This document shows positions 21,601 to 31,637 of a stretch of 64,000 bases of DNA, one piece after another (position 1 is the stretch's first letter; the number at the start of each line of letters is the position of its first letter). Both the position numbers and the translations under genes were made by a program. The notes beneath the pieces were generated by a model. The model was not told the DNA's origin. It ran no database searches and saw nothing but the letters and a program-made list of their open reading frames with translations. The stretch is from Blastobasis lacticolella (lineage: Eukaryota; Arthropoda; Insecta; Lepidoptera; Blastobasidae). The stretch is taken from the NCBI GenBank assembly GCA_905147135.1, contig LR990044.1:20777622-20841621 (forward strand), read 5' to 3'.

Positions 21601-22354
21601 TTAAGCCTACTTTACAATCAGGGGATGGTTTTGGTTGGTGATCATAGGGTGACACACAGAACAACGCTGCTGCATATTATCAGGTCCATAGAGGTGATAG
21701 TAATAATAACCACGTTACCTAAGGCGTTGTCCTACTTGGCAACGGTCGTGCGACCATGGTCGTACAAATTTTTTATTTTTATTTTTTATAGTCCTGGACA
21801 AATTCACACAACGCTATCTAGCCCCAAACTAAGCAAAGCTTGTACTATGGATGCTAGCTAACTGATATACTATCTACATATATATGACGGATCACGGTCA
21901 ATAGTATGGACTCATGTGGTCAATAGTACGGACTCATGACGATGAAAACGGAAGTGGGAGTGCGCCCTCTGGTGGGGCGTGCTGACAGAGTCTCGACGGC
22001 ACGACTCGGGCCGAGTGGCGGCCATTCTTGGCGCGACCGCCGCCGAGGAGTGACGCGTCTTGAAACTGTCTCCACATTTCGTTTGTTTACGTTTGAAGTT
22101 CGTTAATAGAAAGTGTAATTTACCTTTGAAATAAGAAAGTAAATTACCTCAACTGCCTACATTTGTAATACCGCTCTGAATTCTAGTGAAATTATAAGTG
22201 ATGTGCAAAAATGAAATGGAATAAATACAGTGGAGTAAATGTGAACCTTTTCTTTAATTTATCTGGACGAATACGACCTAATACTGATATCACCACCCTG
22301 ATGACAATGATCCTGATACACCCCTTTCCTTCACGCGACGACATATATATATTT

Positions 22355-22500
22355 TTAAATACATACTTATTATACATAGAACACCCAGATCCGTAACAGA
22401 AATTAATATTCATCATTTAAAATTCTGCCCAGCCGGGAATCGAACCCGGGACCTATTGCGTGGCTGACTAGCATGTTGACCACTGAACCACTCAGGTCAT
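22355..22500 (-). mobile_element. SINE-2 (Gly-like) head copy
   Basis: On the minus strand: GACCTGAGTGGTTCAGTGGT, then an anticodon arm of TCAGCCACGCAAT, then a GGTTCGATTCCCGGC B box and GGGTGTTCTATGTATAATAA. The B box is perfect, but the anticodon arm is diverged. Confidence 0.8.
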
Positions 22501-22575
22501 CAAAATTAGGACAGCGTCTAGAAGTGTTCCTTTTTATTAGTCTAGCCAGGCATTTGACCTGGTGGTCAGTGACGA

Positions 22576-22734
22576 TCAAAGAGATTGGAATGTTAGCGAC
22601 CTTCTTACCCAAAGAGATTGGAATGCTAGCGACCTTCACCTTACCTTAGACTGGCAAGAAGGTCGCTAGCATTCCATACTCATTGTTCTTACCAGTCTAC
22701 ATGAAGGTCGCTAACATTCCAATCTCTTTGGTGA
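22576..22734. repeat. Four-arm nested inverted repeat
   Basis: Direct arms are at 22576-22603 and 22609-22636, both GAGATTGGAATGYTAGCGAC. Inverted arms are at 22657-22676 and 22702-22731. Arms 1 and 4 share the T variant and arms 2 and 3 share the C variant, so they pair as two nested perfect stems. Confidence 0.85.
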
Positions 22735-23487
22735 CGATAGTGATGAAGTGATGATGGTCAGTCATGGTAGTCAGTGTAAATAAATCTATTAATATATGAT
22801 TAATATCAATGACTTATTAATATAATGTAAAGGTTGTGAATATTATTGTCATTCCACAAGATGCAACAAATTGGAATTAAAACGAAGTTGGGTGTCGATT
22901 TGACAATTTCTCTTTGTGAAATGAATAAAAAACAAATTTTTATACTTTTTACATAAATCAATTCTAGTACCGATCGAACCTATACTGACCTTCACGAGTC
23001 GGTCCGGTTTTTTTTTGTTACATAATGTAGCAAAAAAGCACAAACTTTTGTAAGATACAAACTACAATACAAAGAAACCTATTTATAAACCTTAATTAAA
23101 ATAATTGGATTACCAGGAACTTGGATTGTCCGAGGTGGACTGACAACGGCATATCGAATTTAAGATCCAGTATAAGATGAGCTAGCGTCTCTATAGACGC
23201 GCATAGTAATGTTAGCTTCTTTTATACTGGTTTTGTAGGTCGATAATTCTGTCTTGCCTTTATATGAACGTGGAAGAGGCAAAGGGGAGTGTCAGAATCA
23301 CTACATGTTATAAAACAAAATACCACGCCGCGTCTGTTCGCGATAAACTCAAAACTTACTGAACGGATTTTCATTCGGTTTTCACCAATAGACAGAGAAG
23401 GTTGCTAGTAAAATATTGTCGTATCATAACGGAAGTCAGCAGATCCTCGTTCATACTCTCACCAAAAATTTAATATTAGAAGGTACA

Positions 23488-26400
23488 TTATATTAACTTA
23501 TGGTGTTGCCACATTGAAGGATACCTCCTCATTTGTGGGGGTATAAAATTCCTATTATAATTTATCTTCGCCGAGCGTGAAGCCCTTAACTCCGGTGTCA
23601 TACACAGATTTATGCACAGTATATCACCAAAGCAGCTCTTCATGCACCGGGATGTCGCGGCTCTCTGTGTTGGTAGCACCTGCTTCAAAGCAAGATTGTT
23701 GAAGTAGCTTTGGCAAGGTTTCGTGTGTCGCAGCTGCGCACAAAGGGCACCTGCCAGGTCTTCTGATGAATTGTCTTGTCGGAGGTAGTTGCAGATTGCC
23801 TGGAAGGTGTATTTTAGATATTTAAATAGATTCCTTTTTGGATAACTAATTACGTCCAACTTTCCGAGAGGTGGCCAAGTAATAATAATAATAATAGTTC
23901 TTTATTTATATAAGATTTGTACATTACTTAGTTAGGTACACTTGTAGTACATTCTATTTGTACAGATTAATTATTGAACCCTGATATCCAAACTAGGCAC
24001 AGGCCTGTATCTTGGAGAACAGTGTTCTACCGAAAGCCATTGATGTGTTTTACTGTTACAACCACATTGAGCGTTACCTGTACATGTATTGTACTTACAA
24101 ATTGTTACATAAAGTTATATAAAGTGGTTAAGGTACCTGATTCATGAGTGGGAGCTATAGGGTTTGAATCTCACTGCGGCCAAATATCGAAGGGCAAAAT
24201 ATCGTGATGAACCCTACACATTCAGGCGACTGAATGTGTAACCATGATCCAATGTCAGGTTCCCCTAGTAGCAGTGCCACGGAGTTCAAAAGCAGTCGCT
24301 CCACTGTAATTATATAATCTGAAAAATCCTAGATCATGGTCAAGGCGGAAGTCAGGCCCTCGTGCGTCACGCCTTGTTCCTGTAGGGGTAGGTAGAGATC
24401 ACATCGTTGTACTTACATCGTCCTCAATAATCTCTCTGGCTTTTTTCACATTCATACTTGATTCCTGTTCATACCTGTAGGCCGAGCACAAGTTGCTCTC
24501 GCGCGCGATAAGCGACAAAAAGCGCGACATAGGTATTGCTATCTCTTGCGTCTTAGTATTGAGAGAAAGAGACAAACGCTCTCTCGCGGCGCGAGCTTTG
24601 TCGCGGACACACTTGTGCTAGGGCCATTGAGCGTCGGTTTACGGTAGGTACAGCTCGTCTAGTCTAAAATGACGCGCCCCACTACTTAGTTAGTTGATTT
24701 CGATGTGTGAGTGCAAATATTGATAACGACTTTTCATCTATGTGGGAGCCAATGAACGACGCGTTCTCCTGCGTTTGAATCTCACCGGCAACTGAATGAC
24801 CAATTACAACGGCATTTGTATATGTATTGCGTCCATATTTTAAACTTGCTTGTGTGCGTTAATGCGATTGTGGGGCGCGTCATTTTAGATTAGACGAGCT
24901 TTACTCTTGTAAAGGTTATTTATCTGATCAGCACGGCTTTCACAAATGTGTCCGCAATACAGCTCGTGCCGCGAGAGAGCATTTGTTTCCTTCTGTCAAT
25001 ATTTAGAAGAAAGAGATAGCTGTATTTATGTCACGCCCTTTCTCGCTTATCGCGCGTGAGAGCAACTTGTACTAGCCGTACAGTACCCAAACCTACAAGT
25101 CCTTTACCGTCAGTGGCTGTGGCTTTGTTTGAAGAACATCATAAAATATCTAAACAGCAGAGTATACTTAAGAAAATTCAACATACTAACGTTGTTAATA
25201 GTCACTGTTGGTAAGGAGATGTGTTCAATACGACTGGTCTGGTATTCAGAGTCGAGCTGGAGTCTTGTACCGATAACACTCCTCACGCAACTCTTGACTC
25301 GATGAGGTGACACGCCGGCATTTGCGACGCACTGCAAGAGAAAATAGAAACGGTAGTGAGTTAATTTATACCTAGGAGTGTGACTCACATATTTGCCTAC
25401 ATAATAACATAAAGAGTAACTCGTGGAAAACCAAACGAAGTTAACGATTTTAACATTGATTCAAAACTTTTTAATGCCATTCGGTGACAAACGAGCAGAC
25501 AGCCCACCTGATGTTAAGTGGTAACTGTAGTGTAACAAAAATGCTGAACCGCAGGTGCGTTGTCACTGCGAGGACTAAAATAAAACGCCTCATGCCTGTA
25601 ATTTCGCTGGCTACCTTATCATTTAAACCGGAACACAACAATGCGAGCATTTTTGCTTGGCGGCAGAAATAGATAAGGCGTACTCATCCAGGCGGACTCC
25701 TCAGGCTTGACAGAGTCCTACCACCTGAAATCCTAGTGCATATTAGTAAATTGTAGATAATATTCACATTCATGTTATTTCTGGTGCCGGCCAACGTCAT
25801 CATTTCGCAAGTCACATAGTCAACGATCTTGATTTCGTTAGAAGACCGCAGTAACTCCAACGCACAATCTTGAACCATGTTGCCAAGGCACTCGCTTGGT
25901 CCGCCCCGGCATAAGAAGCCGCCCTTGCCGTACCCAATACTCTGTAGAGATAATATATTAAAAGCATGTTAGAGTAAGAAATGGTGAGGGAAAAAATCGT
26001 GATGAAACCTGCACATTCAGGCGACTGAATGTGTAAACTTGATCCAATCTGGTTAGATTCCTTTATTGACAAGGTCACGGAGGTCAGATAACAGTCGCTC
26101 CATTGTAATTACCTGATCTGCCAAACCCTGGATCATTGTCAAGGCGGACCGTGGGCCCTCGCGCGCGAGAGTACAATCGGGACATTAACACCAAGATGAC
26201 TAAGGTCGTTCACAGACGACGAATTAATGAGTTTTTAGATGTGGTGCTGGCGTCGGCTGCTGAAGGTACCCTGTACTGCTTTCCGAACAAAATGTCACCA
26301 TACATAAGGAGCTGGGGGTCTTGAAAACAACGAATACGAGACGTCAGTTGTGTGTGCGTGGAGAGAGAACGTTTATTCTGGTGCGGGTCCCGATTGTCCG

Positions 26401-27694
26401 CCACGGATGAGCCGAGCGTCACCGATGTTATACGAAGATATGGAGGGGCTGTATTTGAAATCCCTATAGATGCCTATAGTGATTTAGTCTTACCCACCGT
26501 GGAAGTACCGAAGGGTACCAGCTTCAGACTGATATAGTCATGCAACAGGTGTACTGCCGGTTGCAACTGCTGTCTCATGAACCTGGCGGTCTCGGCAGAT
26601 TTGCTCTCGTAGTAGACTGTGAGGAGAAGCTGGAATTGGAAGGAAAATGTTTGATAAGGTATTGTCTAAGATTGCAAACATGGGTAAGTACAGGGCGAAC
26701 CAATTGATTAAAGTACTTAGTACGGATCACGGTTAGTAAAAATCTCACATAGTACCATCAGTCAGTCCATTCCGTCTATGATCCAATTCGCGCATGGTTA
26801 AAAAAATGCTTTTCGTTATTGGTCCAATTCCATCTAGGAATGACTAGGAATATTCAATTTAGTCCCATTTGTTACTAGTGACAATTGGGATTATATTCTA
26901 TATTATATATTCCCAGGAATAGATTATACTATATTCCCAGGAATAAAAGATACCTATGTTGTGATAAAAATCTCGCTGAAGTAAATTCAAGCGAATTCAT
27001 GGCCATTAAGTTCACGCAACCGAAAAAACATTAACCAATGTAATTCCCGTCTGGTAATACATTTAATAATCTAATCGATCGTTGTAACTGCAGCATAAGT
27101 GTGGCTAATGTTCAATTATTTCATGATTTAAGTACAACGGTGTAGATACGTACTGACCTACTGACGTAGGAAACAGTAAGACAAAAGCGTTTACAGACAT
27201 TGAAGTTTCTATCGCACAAGTTCTGAATAATAGGACAACTCAGGTATCATTTTATTACACCTGGGTTACAGGAAGTAGAATCCAACATTAAACATCACCA
27301 ATGCTGCCTCCTTGTAAGGAGCAGGCAGCCCACCTATTTGTGGAGTGGTAACTGTATTAACTGTCGCCATACACAATTTTGTGCCTGTAATTACGCTGGC
27401 TACCTTATCCATATAATCATGGATCGAGTATCGCAATAAGCTTTGTCGCTTAGTTGATGAAATAGTACGTTGCACCCACTCAAGCGGTCTTTTCAGGCTT
27501 GACAGAATCCTACCACCAATATGGTGCCCTATGGCACGATGTAACGACAAATTTGAAGTCTGTAATAGTATTGAAATCATAGATATAAAAAAACTCACCT
27601 TTTTAGTTGGATCATATTCGATAACAGCGTGTATAACTCTTACAACAGTAAAAGCAAGTACACAAACCCATTTGTTCATTTGTACCATTTTCAA
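23488..27694 (-). CDS. GILT: GILT-B: GILT-like protein without redox cysteines, long Cys-rich tail
   Basis: Exons in coding order: 27694-27599, 26629-26498, 25941-25768, 25331-25191 and 23799-23488, giving 284 residues with all junctions in phase 0. There is a signal peptide (VCVLAFTVVRVIHA). Exon 2 reads VYYESKSAET at 37-46, where GILT proteins have a CxxC or CxxS motif, so both catalytic positions lack cysteine. The GILT signature is kept in altered form, CRGGPSECLGN at 87-97 with Cys102, and PTVTINN closes exon 4. Exon 5 is unusual: after the normal GILT end (KPCQSYFNNLAL) it runs on for about 63 residues, including CMKSC and CINLC. An ATTAAA signal lies at 23469-23474. The intact frame and splice sites argue against a pseudogene, but reductase activity looks unlikely. 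Confidence 0.85.
23880..24000 (-). mobile_element. LINE tail fragment
   Basis: The TAATAATAATAATAGTTCTTTATTTAT block resembles the 3' terminus of a Jockey/CR1-like element in minus orientation, similar to 36385-36420. No coding part is recognisable. Confidence 0.4.
24120..24400 (+). mobile_element. SINE-1 copy
   Basis: A diverged head (GGTTAAGGTACCTGATTCAT, TTTGAATCTCACTGCGGCC) is followed by the body to TCAAGGCGGAAGTCAGGCCC. Inserted in GILT-B intron 4. Confidence 0.75.
24474..25086. mobile_element. Foldback element with about 170-bp inverted arms
   Basis: The left arm starts CCTGTAGGCCGAGCACAAGT, with GCGCGCGATAAGCGACAAAA and CGCTCTCTCGCGGCGCGAGC further in. The right arm (24925-25086) is its imperfect reverse complement, ending CAACTTGTACTAGCCGTACA. 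An inner pair, TCTAAAATGACGCGCCCCAC (24662-24681) and its complement (24870-24890), extends the palindrome. Arms are GC-rich against an AT-rich background. Lies in GILT-B intron 4, with no coding capacity. Confidence 0.85.
25475..25735 (+). mobile_element. SINE-4 family copy in GILT-B intron 3
   Basis: ACAAACGAGCAGACAGCCCA, TGATGTTAAGTGGTAACTG, GCGTTGTCACTGCGAGGACT, GCAGAAATAGATAAGGC and GGCTTGACAGAGTCCTACCA occur in the family order. It stops about 30 bases before exon 3. Confidence 0.75.
25978..26195 (+). mobile_element. SINE-1 headless copy
   Basis: From GAAATGGTGAGGGAAAAAAT through TGATGAAACCTGCACATTCA and TGTCAAGGCGGACCGTGGG to GGGACATTAACACCAAGATG. Confidence 0.75.
27290..27525 (+). 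mobile_element. SINE-4 family copy in GILT-B intron 1
   Basis: Diverged copy with GAGCAGGCAGCCCACCTATT, GTGGTAACTGTATTAACTGT, TGTGCCTGTAATTACGCTGG and GGCTTGACAGAATCCTACCA. Confidence 0.65.
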
Positions 27695-28165
27695 GTTATG
27701 TTCCTAATAAAAGACGAATTACAGCATTGAAATTGATTAAAGCGTTAAATTTTTTACGATTCCAGCGCTAACCGACGTAGTGGACAGACTGTAATTTACT
27801 GAACACTGAACAAACAAGCACGACTTTAGCTCGAGGTTGTATTATGGTTGGATTATTGCGTTTGATAGCTGGCAAACGTGACATCGCTTAAACATGGAAA
27901 AAACTTCCCTACCAGAAGATATAGATCAGTACCTCGGGATATGTGAAAAAGAGGGTTTGGAAGGTTCGACTCGTGGAAAGGGGTAATTGTAGCCCATAGC
28001 ACCCCTTAGGTAACACAAATGCTGAATCGCAGGTGGCATTGTCACTGTGAGGACGGAACTGGGTATGTCATATAAGTCATGTCTATGTTTTGTTTTATGT
28101 TTTGGTTGGATTCATGTGAAACTCGAAGGTGGTAAGAAATTCAATCAGATCTGAAAAAAATCTTG

Positions 28166-28351
28166 TCATTTATTGAGTAATACAAGTTCAGTTACATTAA
28201 GGACTATTGTATTAGATATTGGTAAAAGCAGCTGGTTTAATGCTAATGTATTGAAATGGGCGGCGCAAGGTGGTGTGAACCGGAGGATGGAGCAAAGAGT
28301 GCCCATCATATCGTCTACAGCAGTTTCTTGAATGACTCCTTTGTCGTATAC
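28166..28351 (-). CDS. GILT: Orphan GILT last exon between GILT-B and GILT-C
   Basis: An acceptor (TTTTTCAG) opens 61 codons in phase 0: VYDKGVIQETAVDDMMGTLC, then RFTPPCAAHFNTLALNQL, ending LVLLNK before TGA. It aligns with exon 5 of GILT-A (VYNPKFQSDALRDLYGTL), GILT-C (VYNPKVQRNALLDLIGTI) and GILT-B. The AATAAA at 28174-28169 overlaps the last two codons. No matching exons 1-4 lie between it and GILT-C exon 5. It could be an alternative 3' end for GILT-C, spliced from exon 4 at 32849, or the relic of a lost fourth gene. The open frame and intact splice and poly-A signals favour use, but this is inference. Confidence 0.7.
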   Translation of the reverse strand, partial: VYDKGVIQETAVDDMMGTLCSILRFTPPCAAHFNTLALNQLLLPISNTIVLNVTELVLLNK

Positions 28352-28429
28352 CTGAAAAAGAATAAATATTTTGTAACACATATAACAAAGTTTTTGGACC
28401 GGTAAAAGAGCATGAGTGAAATACCATTT

Positions 28430-29215
28430 AAATAAATTTTTCTTTGCAGCTACAGCAGCATACAAGGTATCATTAGTCAAAATGAATTTGATAAAAGAAG
28501 AGTGTTTCTAATTACTCGCACATGACCCCCTAAGGGCTTCTTTTATTTTATAAATAAAAGGAGACTGGTCACAGCCCTTACAAAATTATCCCGGGTCCGG
28601 TGCAAATGAAATTTATCTCAGAATGTTAAAAAACTTAGGTGAAATAAATCTAAATCTAAAATATATTCTAAATCAGAGGCGAATTGTCAAATGTCCAGGT
28701 GCAATATTGCAACTTACCTATTTTGTTCGGAAAAGCCTAGTCTTTTTCTTATTTACATTAATTATGACATATAATAAGCAATAAATCTGAAAGCAAGGTC
28801 ATGGAGGTCAGATGGCAGTCGCTCCACTGTAATTACCTGACCTGCCAAATCCTGGATCATGGTCAAGGCGGACCCCGAGCCCTCGTGCGCGAGAGCACAA
28901 CCGGGACATTAACGCCAAGATGATGATGATGATAATAAGCAATAAATATTCCTAATAATTAGCAGAATAGATAAGTTAATAGATTATGTTATTTCGACAG
29001 TTGTATGCTGAATAACATATCCTGACTAAACACAAGGAAATTTTAATATGTTCGCCTCTGATTTCTTTACTTTTGATAATATTAGGAAATGTCTGAGATA
29101 AGTTTCACACCAGTCTCCTTTAGTTCATGAATGGTATTAAAACCTTATAATAACTACGCAGCAATATGATTCTCAAGGTAGTCATGCACGTAGGCTCTTG
29201 AATTGTACATCTTAG
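28430..29215. repeat. Dispersed repeat, related to 55130-55405
   Basis: CAGCTACAGCAGCATACAAG, GATAAAAGAAG and the later GTAGTCATGCACGTAGGCTC, TTGAATTGTAC recur in the same order at 55130-55405. A SINE-1 piece (28790-28928) is inserted here. The element type is unknown. It begins about 80 bases before the orphan GILT exon acceptor. Confidence 0.55.
28790..28928 (+). mobile_element. SINE-1 3' part
   Basis: GGAGGTCAGATGGCAGTCGC to GGGACATTAACGCCAAGATG, ending in GATGATGATGAT. Only the right half of the family is present. Confidence 0.75.
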
Positions 29216-31637
29216 ATTAGTGGTCAAAGTCAAACCGTTAGATCGATTGCCCTGAATGTTCGGTTAAATTGTTGAGGCCATGTCAGAGAAAGGACAAAAA
29301 CGGAGACATACAAGCAGAGAGCGCACCTAAAATAGCAGAACATTTACCTCAACGAGTGTAAGATGTACTAAACCCGACCGGAAATAGAAATGAGAAAAGG
29401 CCCAAGAAAGAGAAGCAGACTTGATGATTTGAAGCCTAGTAATGTGCAGCGTCTACACGGAATTTATCAATAAACATGTTAAAATATATCTTTTTCATTG
29501 TTGGTAGCCAGTGATTTCACTTTCCATTTCTAATGTCATTTTCCTAATTCATTACTCGTTCGTTTGAAAAACGAAGCCGGCCATTTGTTTTTAAAACTAT
29601 GGCGGGTGTACCTCAAGGAAGCATACTTAACATATCTATTACTAAAGGCTGGAAGTCGAGGCCAAAATATAAAGAAAGAAATGGTTTAAACTGTTGCACC
29701 ACACCGCGTTTGCGGCCTAATGTTGTAGGTTACGCTTTGAATTAATGGCGTAAGCTCAACTACACGGATGTCACTCACAGTTTATGACTTTATCATTTTA
29801 AACAGCGATGTCATAAAATGTGTATATTCGTAAAATCATTGAACTACGAAAAAATATATAGAACTTTTTTCCATCCGGTCGCTTGGAATTTTATGACAGC
29901 TACGTATTTTGACCCGGGTTTGTTGATCCGAAACGTCAGTCAGATAAAGGAGATTTAGTAGTCATTATTAAGTAAGAATATAAAAGAAATAAATTAAAAT
30001 ATAGTGGAAGGAAGCCATAGGCGAACCTTACAAACGTCTTTAAATAACTAGGACGTATAAATCAACCTTTAATCAACCCCACTATTTTAGAAGATCCAAA
30101 TTAAACATTTCAAAGATTTAATGTTTTCGCAGTCACTCATTAAAAACTGAACATAGCTGAAAAATATATTAAACAAAATTAAGTTATTATCTGCTATTGA
30201 AGTTTTTAATTATATTTTTTATCTCGAATAGCAAATAGATCTGTTAAATTGTAAAACGTTACTCACGGTCATCGCATCACACTTGACCGGCGCAGGATGT
30301 TTAGAAAAGTTTAACAATAAAATCTAAATTTATACCAATAGAGTAGTAGGGGTAAAAATTGGATGTGACAAACAGACTCATGTGGAGTGAGCCTATAATA
30401 GTGTACGGTTTTTTTCGAACGTACGGAAACCTAAAAAATATTTTGCTTTAATTACAATATCTTTGAAAATTCGCTTGTTGAACGGACTACCATTTTCACA
30501 AAGGGCAAATCAAAATTCTAGTTAATTCACACGAATATTCTTCCGGGGTCTTGGAAAAAAATTGACTTTTTTAGGATTATAAGTCCATATGACACGCTCG
30601 TCCATATCGAGATATTAGTACTGGTCTCGCTGTAGTGTAAACAGCGTTCGCCACTCACAACTGTACCTATTACTCGCCACTCGCCACTGATCTTGACCAA
30701 TGTTCATCAAACATTGGAAATAGAGCCCACAGCAGAATTCCAGAAAATATGCAGAAACATTTTCTGTTGAATGTTTTCAACTGCGATCTCCGCCTGCCAA
30801 GTGTGAACGATCTTCTCCCGATTGTCAAAGAGACTCAAGTCCAGCAGTGAATTGTAAACTATAATGATGTTCATGTTAGAATACGTTTTCGTCACCCTTG
30901 CATGGCTTTTTACTCCACTGTGAACTTTACTGTGAAAGTTGCATTGATGACTCACACTCACCATTAAGAGAGTCTGTCAAAACTAACGTATCATACAATG
31001 AGCAAGGGAACGTGTCATACCCGGAAACTGTCACGGTCAGAACTACTACATAACATTATTATTATGTTATAGTAGTCATTACCGTGACACTTTAATCATA
31101 TTTTTTATTAATTATATTAAAATGTATAATTATTATTAACAGTGCTGAGGCCGGGGGCCAGATATCATTCGAATATCATCCCCATCCCTGTAGCATCCCT
31201 GTGTCATCTGCGTGTCCTTACTGTACGATTCCCTGATACACGGCTGTAGAACTTTCTAGGGTCTCCTGATTGGGGGGCTTTTCCCCATTTCACGGAAAAA
31301 TTAAAATTTTGGAAAACGATCGTCGAAATGAAATCTTAGCGGAAAATTCTGGGGAACGCATTTTGAAGGCATTTGGAGCACATTTCCAAGAATGATGGGA
31401 GGTAATTAATGTGGATGAATATGTATACATGGGTAAAAACTATTTTTTGTTTATATTGATGGATGGATTTCATATTAGATACAATATAAATTTGGGGAAA
31501 AACTGTACGAAAGTGTATCTTTTTTGGAAAAATCAAAATCTGAACTGTGAAAATCGAAGTAGACGAGGAAATAAGCCGTACGTGATTCTGTTTTTGTTTT
31601 TTTTTTATTTATGACCGACTTTTTTATTCTTGGCTGT
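29216..31637. other. Spacer between the orphan exon and GILT-C, no gene seen
   Basis: AT-rich sequence. It contains an inverted repeat at 31030-31087 (arms TCACGGTCAGAACTACTACA and its near complement) and a repeat at 30590-30700 that recurs at 38480-38560 (GGTCTCGCTGTAGTGTAAA, CTTGACCAATGT). Confidence 0.45.

Larger units (their letters stand above)
19390..23480. other. Spacer between the convergent ends of GILT-A and GILT-B
   Basis: No gene is supported. It holds the retro-tail twin (19845-20045), a LINE C-terminus (20505-20765), a SINE-3 tail (20945-21015), a GCGAA-rich periodic tract (21385-21600), SINE-2 pieces (21780-21885, 22355-22500), a GC-rich block (21950-22060) and a four-arm inverted repeat (22576-22734). 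Confidence 0.55.

Noticed and set aside
28166..28351. Exon 5 of GILT-B
   Set aside because: It lies upstream of GILT-B exon 1 in the direction of transcription.
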